Assembly: GCA_028289425.1 (NCBI GenBank)
Contig: JANQPL010000016.1
Span: 183,630-247,629 of the forward strand
Direction of reading: 5' to 3'
Origin: Alphaproteobacteria bacterium
GTDB taxonomy: Bacteria > Pseudomonadota > Alphaproteobacteria > JANQMY01
DNA length: 64,000 nt
Shown here piece by piece: positions 27,597 through 35,784 of this stretch; positions within the stretch are counted from its first letter, which is position 1, and each line of letters starts with the position of its first letter. A program made the translations under genes and the position numbers. The notes under the pieces were generated by a model, which did not search any database, was not told the DNA's origin, and saw only the letters and a list, made by a program, of their open reading frames with translations.

Positions 27597-28193
27597 TCAG
27601 TCTGCGATGTCTTCGACCGCTTTGGTGAGCTCGCCCGTGTCGATGTCGTAGACATAGCCATAGACATTCACGCTATTGGGCACGCCCGGCGCGTTGCGCA
27701 CGAGCGCCACATCGTGCTGCAAAGAATCGTTAAAGTCCGCGATGGAAATGCTTTCGCGCGGATAGGCATTGGAAATATCTTTGCCGTGTTCGTGAGCAAA
27801 CGCATCGATGATGCCGTCCGGCGTGAACGAGGTGGCGCCGCAATGGGTGTGGTGGACGACCACGATGTTTTCGACACCGAACAGATGTTGGCCTACGGAA
27901 ATCGACCGAAGCCCGTCCATGGCGCGCCCGCCGGCCACCACCACTTCCAGCATGGAGGCGGATGTTCCGGCTTCGTTACCGTCGGCATCGAGGATTACTT
28001 CGCCGGGATAGGTATCGCCGAATTCACGCGCGACGGCGGCGGGGATGCCTTTGACGCGCGGGTCGTAGCAATAGATGACAATGGTGCGCAGGGGCATGAG
28101 GCCCGCAAACTCCTTGCGCATATCTTTTTCACTGTAATCGGGTTGCTTTGAAAAGGTGGCGTGATCGAAATTCACGTGTGTGGTGGTCAACAT
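27597..28193 (-). CDS. Beta-class carbonic anhydrase-like protein
   Basis: 198 residues. C42-x-D44-x-R46 (CYDPR) and H115-x2-C118 (HTHCG) reproduce the zinc ligands and Asp-Arg dyad of beta carbonic anhydrases. ASMLEVVVAGGRA and NIVVVHHTHCG are the expected strands. It is cytoplasmic, with no signal. The promoter carries the same 19-base palindromic box (28211-28229) as the TetR gene upstream, so its expression is probably tied to that regulator rather than constitutive. Confidence 0.85.
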   Translation of the reverse strand: MLTTTHVNFDHATFSKQPDYSEKDMRKEFAGLMPLRTIVIYCYDPRVKGIPAAVAREFGDTYPGEVILDADGNEAGTSASMLEVVVAGGRAMDGLRSISVGQHLFGVENIVVVHHTHCGATSFTPDGIIDAFAHEHGKDISNAYPRESISIADFNDSLQHDVALVRNAPGVPNSVNVYGYVYDIDTGELTKAVEDIAD

Positions 28194-28210
28194 GTCGGTT
28201 TCCTTTGTTT

Positions 28211-28229
28211 CATATCGTTCGCTATGAAA
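28211..28229 (-). promoter_or_regulatory. CATATCGTTCGCTATG box before the carbonic anhydrase
   Basis: CATATCGTTCGCTATGAAA begins 18 bases before the carbonic anhydrase start; an identical copy lies 12 bases before the TetR start (28822-28840). The 16-base core is a near-palindrome, so it is a probable TetR operator. Confidence 0.75.
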
Positions 28230-28243
28230 GTATCCAAAAAAAT

Positions 28244-28810
28244 TTAGCTCAATACGGTGAGGGTGGTTTGAACATGCCGGTTCATGAACTCCGTATTTTT
28301 CCCGGCACGGGCGAGCACACCTAAGGCATAGGCGTTGGTCGCAAAAAATTCTCCAAGGCTGCCGGCGTTCTTCTTATGCGCTGCGTCTTCTTCCAACCTT
28401 CGCTTGAACGCCCGGGTAAGCCGATCCATATGGGCGCGCACTTTGGCGGCCGCTTTCTTGTCATAGGGCGCCACTTCAATGGCCGCCGTTGCGATCATGC
28501 AGCCCGCGTGGCCCGCCTTTGGTTTGACGAAACCGACCAACTTCTGGAAAGCCGCCGCGATGGCGTCGTTGGCGGGGCCGGGCCGGTCCAATTCCGCCAG
28601 CACCTCCCGCGTAACCCGCCGGGTGTAGAGGTCGAGGGAGGACAGGAACAGGCCCTGCTTGTCTTTAAAGACCGAATAGAGCCCGTAGTAGTTGACGCCG
28701 GTGGCGTCCACCAGATCGCGGATGGAGCTGTCGTGATAGCCCTTGGCCCAAAACAGATTCATGGCCTTTTCCAGGGCTTGATCAGCGTCGAATTCTCGGG
28801 GACGTGCCAT
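28244..28810 (-). CDS. TetR/AcrR family transcriptional regulator
   Basis: 188 residues. MARPREFDADQALEKAMNLFWAKGYHDSSI and the HTH DLVDATGVNYYGLYSVFKDKQGLF (about 31-55) place it in the AcuR/YxaF-like group. A conserved Cys in AGHAGCMIATAAIE occurs in this subgroup and could sense reactive compounds. An identical operator box precedes both this gene and the carbonic anhydrase, pointing to autoregulation and joint control. Confidence 0.9.
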   Translation of the reverse strand: MARPREFDADQALEKAMNLFWAKGYHDSSIRDLVDATGVNYYGLYSVFKDKQGLFLSSLDLYTRRVTREVLAELDRPGPANDAIAAAFQKLVGFVKPKAGHAGCMIATAAIEVAPYDKKAAAKVRAHMDRLTRAFKRRLEEDAAHKKNAGSLGEFFATNAYALGVLARAGKNTEFMNRHVQTTLTVLS

Positions 28811-28821
28811 TTTTCGTATTC

Positions 28822-28840
28822 CATATCGTTCGCTATGAAA
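28822..28840 (-). promoter_or_regulatory. CATATCGTTCGCTATG box before the TetR gene
   Basis: Identical over 19 bases to 28211-28229. It lies 12 bases before the TetR start on the minus strand. Confidence 0.75.
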
Positions 28841-28918
28841 ATGGGCTAAGCTCTATCACTTTTCAAGTCCCCAATAGGCAATGTTTTGAGATTCGAGGTC
28901 ATCTTTTGATGCGATTGT

Positions 28919-28967
28919 TTCCTCATCCTGAGGGCGAGCGTAAGCGAGCATCTCGAAGGATGAGGAA
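28919..28967. repeat. CCTCATCCTGAGG-type intergenic repeat
   Basis: CCTCATCCT (28921-28929) and AGGATGAGG (28957-28965) are inverted, with GCGAGCGTAAGCGAGC between. This is a common alphaproteobacterial palindromic repeat type. Confidence 0.65.
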
Positions 28968-28993
28968 AACCACTGTCGGTAAGATATGGAAAA

Positions 28994-29641
28994 TTACTGC
29001 CGACCTTGAGGCTGTCTTCCGAATGCGATGTCCAGCAGCGCGGCCAGCGACAGCAGCAAAAGCCCCAGCAAAAGCCGGGGATCGCCGATGTAGATTTGCG
29101 TTTCGATAGGATAGGCGATGGTCTTGTCCAGTGCGGCCACTTTGAACGCGTGGCGGTCACGCGTCTCGGGGATGGAAACGATCTCCATGAAGGTGCGGCG
29201 GCTGCGGTAGCGCATAAATGCGCCCGCATCCCACACGCCCGCGGTGTCCATGTGCTCCATGCCCACCAGATCCATCGCCGCAAACACCGCGTTTCCCATC
29301 GTCGTGGGGTGACAGGCGCGCTTAAAAAGCTCCGCATACATATGTTCCATGTAGCGGTCCATGAGTTGCTGCGCCGTCTCGCCTGGTTCTGCGCCGGGGA
29401 CGTCTGGCGGGTTTTCATTGAAGTCGATAATATTGACCATCAAGAACTGACGGCCCGTATCCGTCTCCATGAAGGCACGCAGTCGGTCGCGCATTTCAGG
29501 CGGCGCGTTGTGCGCTTCGAGTTTGTTCATATAGGTGGAGATTTCGGCTTCCGTCAAAGGCCCGCCGAAATCCGTGTACCAGAGCGTGAAGACGACAAAC
29601 ACCAACGCGGGCACACCCCAAATGACATAGCGACGCTGCAT
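28994..29641 (-). CDS. Hypothetical membrane protein
   Basis: 215 residues with one N-terminal hydrophobic segment (VIWGVPALVFVVFTLWY, about 6-22) and one near the C-terminus (LLLGLLLLSLAALLDIAFG). The soluble part between them contains FLMVNIIDFNENPPDVPGAEPGETAQQLMDRY split by normal spacing; MVNIIDF resembles dimeric alpha/beta-barrel (DUF1330-like) proteins. The function is not known. An inverted TTGACA/TGTCAA site lies about 90 bases upstream. Confidence 0.7.
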   Translation of the reverse strand: MQRRYVIWGVPALVFVVFTLWYTDFGGPLTEAEISTYMNKLEAHNAPPEMRDRLRAFMETDTGRQFLMVNIIDFNENPPDVPGAEPGETAQQLMDRYMEHMYAELFKRACHPTTMGNAVFAAMDLVGMEHMDTAGVWDAGAFMRYRSRRTFMEIVSIPETRDRHAFKVAALDKTIAYPIETQIYIGDPRLLLGLLLLSLAALLDIAFGRQPQGRQ

Positions 29642-29732
29642 GTTCTTCCCCTTGCGTGTGTCATCCGATGAGACGTCGGACGCCGGCAGATTTGTTCCGG
29701 TGGTCAGTTGTTGCCGGATCGAACTGTATCTA

Positions 29733-29751
29733 TTGACATAAAGAGTGTCAA
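29733..29751. promoter_or_regulatory. TTGACA...TGTCAA inverted repeat
   Basis: TTGACATAAAGAGTGTCAA: six-base arms around seven bases, between the divergent genes at 28994 and 29979. The half-sites match those at 32697-32752, but the spacing differs. The rest of 29642-29978 shows no gene that I can support. Confidence 0.45.
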
Positions 29752-29978
29752 TTGTTTCAAATACGGCCTGTGCCGAATTGAAACGTGTGGCATGTGGCTT
29801 TCAAAACTGGGACGGTTTGCCGGCCGAACGCGCAGCAAAACCGGCGGATTTGTCTAAAATTGTCTCAATTCGGATCTGCCGGTCCCCCCAAGAGGGGTGG
29901 CACCCGGCTTGCAGCGCTAAGGACTTAAGGCGCCCGCCACAGACGGGCTCGTTTGATAGATCAGATCGGGGCAGAGCG

Positions 29979-30290
29979 TTGGAAAGTGCTTTTTCATTCA
30001 ATGGTCGGACGTCGCGCTTAGGCTGGCTGGGCTACAATGTGGCCGGCGGGCTTTTGATTGCGCCCTTGTTTGTGGGCATTCAATTGGGCGATGCCCAATT
30101 CGCCATGATGGCAATGTTGCTCGCCATTCCCGGCCTGTTGATGGCGCTGGCGTCTCATGCGCGCCGTTTGCGCGACATCGGCCTGTCCGGCTGGCTGTTG
30201 GTCATGGGCCTCATCCCGTTCGCCAGCACCCTGATGATGTTTGTGTACCTGTTTATTCCCGGCCGCCGCGCGCCGGAATTAGCGTCCTAA
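29979..30290 (+). CDS. DUF805 family membrane protein
   Basis: 103 residues from a TTG at 29979 with GGGGCA eight bases upstream. FSFNGRTSRLGWLGYN is the standard DUF805 opening, followed by three to four helices and ARRLRDIGLSGWLLVMGLIP. The frame is open upstream to an ATG at 29745, but that stretch looks non-coding and no DUF805 protein has such an extension. Function unknown. Confidence 0.75.
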   Translation: MESAFSFNGRTSRLGWLGYNVAGGLLIAPLFVGIQLGDAQFAMMAMLLAIPGLLMALASHARRLRDIGLSGWLLVMGLIPFASTLMMFVYLFIPGRRAPELAS

Positions 30291-30306
30291 TCCATTTATC
30301 GGCAAA

Positions 30307-31272
30307 TCAGCGACTTGTCGGCCTTTCGCCGCGGGCGATGTCGAACAGTCTTGACTCTAGCCAGTCGAGCCCCTGGTCCGTGGCGCCGTCACGGCGAATG
30401 AGTTGAACGTCGTATTGGGGCGCCTCGTACGGCAAATCGAGTATTTGCAGATCAAGTGTCAAGGCAAATTGTTCCGCAAGCCGCCGCGGACAATCGACAA
30501 TACCATCCGATTGGGACGCCATCATAAGGGCCGCAGGCCACGAAGTGACATAGGCTGTCACGTTGACCGTATTCGGATCGGGTATTGACCCATAAGCCCT
30601 GTCACTTTGCTGCCGATCATAGGTTGGGTCCACAACACGTAAACTAGCCGGCAGTCCGAAATAAATCAGTCCGGTATTTGCGTAGGATTCTAATGAAACC
30701 AATCCTTTGATGTGGGGGTGGCCTTTTCGGGCAACACAGCAATACTGATCTGTATAAAGAGTGTTAGCTGTTAGTCCGGTGGGTATATGAGCAAATTGGC
30801 CGATCGCCAAATCGACATCCCCGCGCAAGACACCCTCCAAGGCCGCCTCCAACAATAGATCGCGGCTTGCGAAAGCAGCGTTTGGTGCTTGCCGCTGTAG
30901 CACTCGAATGAGGGCGGCCCCGAAAATCACAGCGAAGGTCTCCGGCCACGCAATGGCAAAGTGTCTCGTGCTCGTTTCGGGCGCGAATTGATCGGTGCCG
31001 GAGAGGGTGGACGCCGTGAGCTCCAGCAGTGCTTCGATCTGTGGCCCCAGTTCTATGGCCCGGCGGGTTGGCTCCAAGGTGTGGGATCGCCGAATGAATA
31101 AGGGGTCTCCGAATACGTCTCGAAGGCGCGCGAGCGCATGACTGACGGCCGACTGGCTGAGTCCCATCGTGCGCGCAACATCGGTCGTGCGCCGTTTGCG
31201 GAGTAACTCCCGAAACACGATCAGCAACCCACCGTCGAGCCTCCTGATATTATTATAATCGAGATCAATCAT
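30307..31272 (-). CDS. LysR family transcriptional regulator
   Basis: 321 residues. The winged HTH at about 10-70 (FRELLRKRRTTDVARTMGLSQSAVSHALARLRDVFGDPLFIR, NodD/SyrM-like group with MIDLDYNNIRRLDGGLL) is followed by a LysR substrate-binding domain. It diverges from the porin-like gene at 31344, with about 70 bases between them, and likely regulates it. The inducer is not evident. Confidence 0.9.
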   Translation of the reverse strand: MIDLDYNNIRRLDGGLLIVFRELLRKRRTTDVARTMGLSQSAVSHALARLRDVFGDPLFIRRSHTLEPTRRAIELGPQIEALLELTASTLSGTDQFAPETSTRHFAIAWPETFAVIFGAALIRVLQRQAPNAAFASRDLLLEAALEGVLRGDVDLAIGQFAHIPTGLTANTLYTDQYCCVARKGHPHIKGLVSLESYANTGLIYFGLPASLRVVDPTYDRQQSDRAYGSIPDPNTVNVTAYVTSWPAALMMASQSDGIVDCPRRLAEQFALTLDLQILDLPYEAPQYDVQLIRRDGATDQGLDWLESRLFDIARGERPTSR

Positions 31273-31343
31273 GATACTTATTCATTATCCTAATTTCATG
31301 GCGAGTGATAGCTGTTTTCCCGGGACAGGATGGGGAGGCAGGT

Positions 31344-32081
31344 ATGAGAACGTTTTTGGGGCTCGTTATTGTGTTTTTAGGGATCGGTGGATCTAACCCG
31401 GCCGCTGGGGAGCCCTTCGCGGTTCCGTTTCCCCAAGTCACCGTGACCAGCGATTATCGCTATTTTGGGATCAGCTCGTCGGATCGAGAGCCGGCCGTGC
31501 AGCCGTCGCTCTACATCATGCACCCGGACAATTGGTACAGCGGCATATGGGCGAGCAATGTGGACTTTTTGGCGCCCGGCAGCCCGTCCTATGAAATCGA
31601 TGTGTATGTAGGCAGAAGGTTCGAATTCGCATCGTCGAAACTATCCGTGGAAGGCATGGGCACGTTCTTTCCAGACAACGACTTGCCGGGACCGACGCTT
31701 AATTTCTTTCAAGGGATTGCAAAATACGAACACAAGGTGGGGCCGGCCACAATGCGGGCGGAAACGGCCTGGAGCCCGAATGGGTCGACCGGCGTCGGAG
31801 ATCAGTTTCGTTTGGAAGGAGGCATTGATCTGCAGACGGAAGAATGGCTGACGGTTGGGGGCATGTATGGTACGGTACGGTCCCAGCGGGGGCAGAGCCG
31901 GCGCTATTGGGAAGCGGCGCTCACCGCACGGACGCAACAGTTCGCCTTCGATATACGATACGTGGACACTAATTTGGAACGGTCACAGTGCTTCTTTACC
32001 GACTGGTGCGAGCCGACGGTGATCGGATCGATAACTTGGAATGTTCCGATTGGCGGTTGGCGTTACTCAGGAGACGGATAA
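31344..32081 (+). CDS. TorF-family putative porin
   Basis: 245 residues. A signal peptide (1-22, ending PAAG-E) is followed by VTVTSDYRYFGISSSDREPAVQPSLYI, the typical start of the TorF (Gcw_chp) outer-membrane beta-barrel family, and amphipathic strands to the end. ATG 31344 follows GGAGG. It may pass small molecules across the outer membrane. It sits beside the divergent LysR gene. Confidence 0.82.
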   Translation: MRTFLGLVIVFLGIGGSNPAAGEPFAVPFPQVTVTSDYRYFGISSSDREPAVQPSLYIMHPDNWYSGIWASNVDFLAPGSPSYEIDVYVGRRFEFASSKLSVEGMGTFFPDNDLPGPTLNFFQGIAKYEHKVGPATMRAETAWSPNGSTGVGDQFRLEGGIDLQTEEWLTVGGMYGTVRSQRGQSRRYWEAALTARTQQFAFDIRYVDTNLERSQCFFTDWCEPTVIGSITWNVPIGGWRYSGDG

Positions 32082-32109
32082 TGGGAATGGGCCGAAAGCT
32101 TCAGTCGGT

Positions 32110-32703
32110 CTATCGCTCCGCTTGGACGAATAGCTTTCGCGCCGTGTCTTTCATGGTCTCGACATATTTCTTTTGCGACCAGCCGCATTCCTGCCGCAGC
32201 AGCTCCCAATTGCGTACGGAAACCAGCATCCAGAAAAGATTGGTGGCGTCCTCCACCGAATAGCCCTGCGCCAGCGTGCCGTCGCGTTCGAGCGCCAGGA
32301 TCGCCGCTTCGCATCCCTCGCGCATGGCGCCCATGCGTTCATCCCAGGCTTCCGCAGCCGCTTCATCCGTATCGCGCATGGCCAATAGCGCGCGGCCGAC
32401 CCCATACATCACCGGAATGTAATTGCCCCACGCGTCGATGTAAGCGTCCAACCGCTCGACGCCGGTCTTTGCCGTCCGGCTGGGGATGAGGCCGCGATCC
32501 ACGTCTTGGATTTGGTCCAAATAGCGTGTGGTGGCGATGAGCAGTTCTGCTCGGGTGGGGAAGTGAAGATAGACCGCCTGCCGGGAAATCCCCGTTTTCT
32601 TGGCGATATCGGCCATGCGAACCGCTCGGGCCTCGCCGGATTCCAGCAGCTCCAAGGCGGCCGCCAAAATTCGTTCTCTTGTTTCCAAATTTTTGCTTGA
32701 CAT
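32110..32703 (-). CDS. TetR/AcrR family transcriptional regulator
   Basis: 197 residues. HTH MADIAKKTGISRQAVYLHFPTRAEL (about 30-54), with TRERILAAALELLE before it. The start codon at 32703 lies inside the first of three TTGACA-TGG-TGTCAA sites (32697-32752), consistent with tight autorepression. It diverges from the DUF1772 and DUF4345 membrane-protein genes, which are its probable targets. Confidence 0.9.
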   Translation of the reverse strand: MSSKNLETRERILAAALELLESGEARAVRMADIAKKTGISRQAVYLHFPTRAELLIATTRYLDQIQDVDRGLIPSRTAKTGVERLDAYIDAWGNYIPVMYGVGRALLAMRDTDEAAAEAWDERMGAMREGCEAAILALERDGTLAQGYSVEDATNLFWMLVSVRNWELLRQECGWSQKKYVETMKDTARKLFVQAER

Positions 32704-32752
32704 GGTGTAAAGTCTCACATACTTGTCACGGTGTCAATTGACATGGTGTCAA
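32697..32752. promoter_or_regulatory. Three TTGACA-N3-TGTCAA operator copies
   Basis: TTGACATGGTGTAA (32697-32710), TTGTCACGGTGTCAA (32723-32737) and TTGACATGGTGTCAA (32738-32752); the last is a perfect arm match and the last two are immediately adjacent. They lie between TetR and the DUF1772 gene. Confidence 0.75.
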
Positions 32753-32778
32753 GTGGCGAAACCAAAGGGAGGGGTGCA

Positions 32779-33282
32779 ATGTCATCCACAGGGATCTTCT
32801 TGCTTTGCCAGTTTTCCATCATCGCCTGTGCCGTGGTGGCGGGCGTGTTTCTCACATTTTCCGATTTTGTCATGCGCTCGCTGAACGGCGCCGAGGCCCC
32901 CGCTGGGATCGAAGTGATGCAAGTAATCAACCGGGAAGTCTTCCGCACGGTCTTTATGGTGCTGCTGCTGGGCATGTCGGCTCTATCGCCGGTGATGTTC
33001 TGGCTCGCCCATTCTCACTTGGACGGGCCCGCCGGCTTTCTGGTGATGGCGGGGGCGCTTTCCTATTTCGTCGGCACTTTTGCCGTGACCATGGTGTTCA
33101 ACGTGCCCATGAATGTGCAGCTCGACGCCATGGACCATGGCAGCGCCGAAGCGGCCGCCTATTGGGCGGGCACCTATTTTCCCGATTGGACGTTTTGGAA
33201 TTATGTGCGCGCGCTCGCCGCAGCGGTGTCGGCTTCCTGCTACCTCGCCGCGGTCACCTATTTGATCCCTGTAACTCAGTAG
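32779..33282 (+). CDS. DUF1772 family membrane protein
   Basis: 167 residues with four membrane helices. FSDFVMRSLNGA, VFNVPMNVQLDAMD and the W-rich WAGTYFPDWTFWNYVRALAA match the DUF1772 (anthrone-oxygenase-like) family. GGGAGGGG precedes ATG 32779. It is followed 21 bases later by a DUF4345 gene, a pairing that suggests one operon under the divergent TetR. Enzymatic function is not established for most members. Confidence 0.82.
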   Translation: MSSTGIFLLCQFSIIACAVVAGVFLTFSDFVMRSLNGAEAPAGIEVMQVINREVFRTVFMVLLLGMSALSPVMFWLAHSHLDGPAGFLVMAGALSYFVGTFAVTMVFNVPMNVQLDAMDHGSAEAAAYWAGTYFPDWTFWNYVRALAAAVSASCYLAAVTYLIPVTQ

Positions 33283-33303
33283 GCTCCAGAGAAAGGACGT
33301 ATC

Positions 33304-33711
33304 ATGAAGAACCAGTTTTGGATTCAAGCTCTGCTGGTGGTCTCCGGGGCGTTGGTGGGCGGCATTGGTGTCGCGATGCTCCTCACGCCGATCAGCTTTC
33401 ATGCTTCGTCGGGCATCGCCCTTGGCGACAATGTGAGCCTGATGAATGAAATGCGCGCCATGGGTGGCGGATTGATCGGGGCCGGGGCGATTGCCATTGC
33501 CGGCGGGTTTGTCGCCCGACTGCGCTTTACGGCAATTTTGTTGGTGGGCGTGCTGAATCTGTCCTACGGGGGTGCGCGCTTGGTCAGTATGAGCCTGGAC
33601 GGCCTGCCGGCCCCCACTTTGCTGACCGCCACCGGCTTGGAATTGGTCATCGGTCTTGTCTGTCTTGCCGCCCTTGTGATGGGTGGCCGGCCGGCGACGG
33701 TTACCGCGTGA
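33304..33711 (+). CDS. DUF4345 family membrane protein
   Basis: 135 residues with four hydrophobic segments. LLTPISFHASSGIALGDNVSLMNEMRAMGG and the GARLVSMSLDGLP loop are the DUF4345 signature. AAAGGA lies before ATG 33304. It is probably co-transcribed with the DUF1772 gene. Biochemical role unknown. Confidence 0.82.
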   Translation: MKNQFWIQALLVVSGALVGGIGVAMLLTPISFHASSGIALGDNVSLMNEMRAMGGGLIGAGAIAIAGGFVARLRFTAILLVGVLNLSYGGARLVSMSLDGLPAPTLLTATGLELVIGLVCLAALVMGGRPATVTA

Positions 33712-33825
33712 AGACCACCGACCGGCGGTCACACGGTTGAGAAGGGCGGAAATTCCTGGCGTGGGCGGCGAAGGGGGATAGACTGTTTGCCGGATTTTAA
33801 ACCTCTTTACCGCTAGACTAAGGCC

Positions 33826-34380
33826 ATGAAGCACCCCCTTCTCAAACATCCCAACGCCCCCTGCGATGTGGTTTCCCACATATTGGTGGAGCTCCGCCGC
33901 ACCCGGCCGGAACGGCTGGAACTCAGCTACACCTTATCGGGTCTGCTCGACGCAGTGTCCTTGCCCCAAGCGGCCGCTCCGTCCCGAGGGAATGAATTGT
34001 GGCGTCACACCTGTTTTGAGGTTTTCTTGAAGCCCCACGATCAGGACGCCTATTTCGAGTTTAACTTTTCCCCCTCGCGCGAATGGGCAGCCTATCAGTT
34101 TACGGATTATCGCGAAGGGATGAACGACGTGGCTACTATTTCCGCGCCGCAAGTGTGTGCGCAGGAATCGGGGGATGAATATCAGCTGCGCGCGTCCTTG
34201 ATGCTCGATCGCATGCCACAATTGACGGCGCGCACGCCCTGGCGGGTTGGGGTGTCGGCTGTGATCGAAGATACGGACGGTGAGTTTTCTTATTGGGCGT
34301 TGTCGCACCCGCCGGGCAAGCCCGATTTTCACCACAGCGATTGCTTTGTGGACGAATTGATTTTGCTGGAGGATGCATGA
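33826..34380 (+). CDS. DOMON-like domain protein
   Basis: 184 residues, predicted beta-sandwich. LELSYTLSG, LWRHTCFEVFLKP and YFEFNFSPSREWAAYQFTDYR are typical of the DOMON-like type 1 family, which is usually heme- or sugar-binding. No signal peptide is seen. The stop overlaps the start of the next gene (ATGA at 34377-34380), so the two products are made together; a carbohydrate-related task would suit the NamZ-type partner. Confidence 0.82.
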   Translation: MKHPLLKHPNAPCDVVSHILVELRRTRPERLELSYTLSGLLDAVSLPQAAAPSRGNELWRHTCFEVFLKPHDQDAYFEFNFSPSREWAAYQFTDYREGMNDVATISAPQVCAQESGDEYQLRASLMLDRMPQLTARTPWRVGVSAVIEDTDGEFSYWALSHPPGKPDFHHSDCFVDELILLEDA

Positions 34381-35579
34381 AGTTCGGCATCGACCGGTTG
34401 CTGGCCGATCCCGCGCTACGCAAACCGCTTCATGGCCGGCGTGTGGCGTTGCTGGCGCATCCCGCCTCCGTGACTGCGGATCTGACCCATTCCCTCGACG
34501 GGCTTGCCGCCTGTAATGACATCGATCTTGCCTCGGCGTTCGGTCCGCAGCACGGCCTGCGCGGTGACAAGCAAGACAATATGATTGAGACGGATGATTT
34601 TGTGGACCCGGTCCACAACATCCCGGTGTTCAGCCTTTATGGCGATGTGCGCAAGCCCACCGACGCCATGATGGACACATTCGACGTGGTGCTGGTGGAT
34701 CTGCAAGATGTGGGCTGCCGCATCTACACCTATGTGACCACCTTGCGCTACATGCTGGAGGCTGCCGCTGAACACGGCAAGTCCGTGTGGGTGCTGGACC
34801 GGCCCAATCCCATCGGGCGCCCGGCGGAGGGCTTGGCGCTTCGGCCCGGCTGGGAAAGCTTTGTGGGCTCGGGAGCGATCCCCATGCGCCACGGACTTAC
34901 CTTGGGTGAGCTGGGCCTGTGGTTCATCAAGACGCTCAACCTTTCTGTGGACTATCAAATCATTGAGATGGAAGGCTGGCAGCCGCACGAAGGACCCGGC
35001 TTTGGCTGGCCGCTCGGCGCGCGTGCCTGGGTCAACCCCAGCCCCAACGCGCCCAATCTGTGGATGGCGCGGGCCTTTCCCGGCACGGTCATGGTGGAAG
35101 GCACTACGCTGTCCGAAGGGCGGGGTACCACACGGTCGCTCGAGCTGTTCGGCGCGGCAGACATCGATGCGCGCGCCGTGCTCCGCGAAATGCAGGCGCT
35201 CGCGCCTCGGTGGCTGCAAGGCTGTCGCCTCCGCGAATGCTGGTTTGAGCCCACATTTCATAAACATAGCGGTGCCCTGTGCCACGGCATTCAGATCCAC
35301 ACGGAAGACCCGAGCTACGATCACGCAGCCTTCAAGCCTTGGCACTTACAAGTTTTGGGGTTCAAGGCCGTTCGCCGTCTGTATACGGACTATAAGATCT
35401 GGCGTGACTTCGATTACGAATACGAACACGGCAAGCTTGCCATCGATGTGATCAATGGCAGCCCGCTCATGCGCGAATGGGTGGACGATGCCGCCGCGAT
35501 GCCTCAAGACTTAGAGGCGCTCACACAGGCCGACGAACAGGCCTGGCTCAACGAACGTCAGCCCTTTCTGCGCTATTGA
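34377..35579 (+). CDS. DUF1343 / NamZ-type exo-beta-N-acetylmuramidase
   Basis: 400 residues. LLAHPASVTADLTHS, FGPQHGLRGDKQDNM, VLVDLQDVGCRIYTYV, VLDRPNPIGRP, and EGTTLSEGRGTTRSLELFGA are the conserved blocks of DUF1343, now known through Bacillus NamZ to remove terminal MurNAc from cell-wall fragments (GH171). No signal peptide is visible here, unlike secreted homologues, so recycling in the cytoplasm is inferred. It is translationally coupled to the DOMON-like gene. Confidence 0.88.
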   Translation: MKFGIDRLLADPALRKPLHGRRVALLAHPASVTADLTHSLDGLAACNDIDLASAFGPQHGLRGDKQDNMIETDDFVDPVHNIPVFSLYGDVRKPTDAMMDTFDVVLVDLQDVGCRIYTYVTTLRYMLEAAAEHGKSVWVLDRPNPIGRPAEGLALRPGWESFVGSGAIPMRHGLTLGELGLWFIKTLNLSVDYQIIEMEGWQPHEGPGFGWPLGARAWVNPSPNAPNLWMARAFPGTVMVEGTTLSEGRGTTRSLELFGAADIDARAVLREMQALAPRWLQGCRLRECWFEPTFHKHSGALCHGIQIHTEDPSYDHAAFKPWHLQVLGFKAVRRLYTDYKIWRDFDYEYEHGKLAIDVINGSPLMREWVDDAAAMPQDLEALTQADEQAWLNERQPFLRY

Positions 35580-35618
35580 GATAGGCCCATTTACATTTAG
35601 GTCGGATCCACATTGCAG

Positions 35619-35723
35619 CTGTCATCGCGAGCATTCCAAAGGAATGCGTGGCGATCCAGAGCCGCTTGCTCATTGCTTGTCACCCTGGATTGCCGCGGGC
35701 GCGTTCGCGCCCTCGCAATGACA
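35619..35723. repeat. Intergenic repeat (GTCATCGCGAGC ... CGCAATGACA)
   Basis: GTCATCGCGAGCATTCC and later GCGTTCGCGCCCTCGCAATGAC form an outer inverted pair around ATTGCCGCG-type sequence. It is repeat material only; there is no gene in 35580-35784. Confidence 0.55.
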
Positions 35724-35784
35724 CATATTTTATCGACTCGGATTATCACAATTTCAATCCAGGCGCGGTGGGATGTCTGCCGGA

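Noticed and set aside
29745..29978. Longer N-terminus of the DUF805 protein
   Set aside because: The added 78 residues have no resemblance to DUF805 proteins, and a TTG with ribosome site at 29979 gives the normal start.
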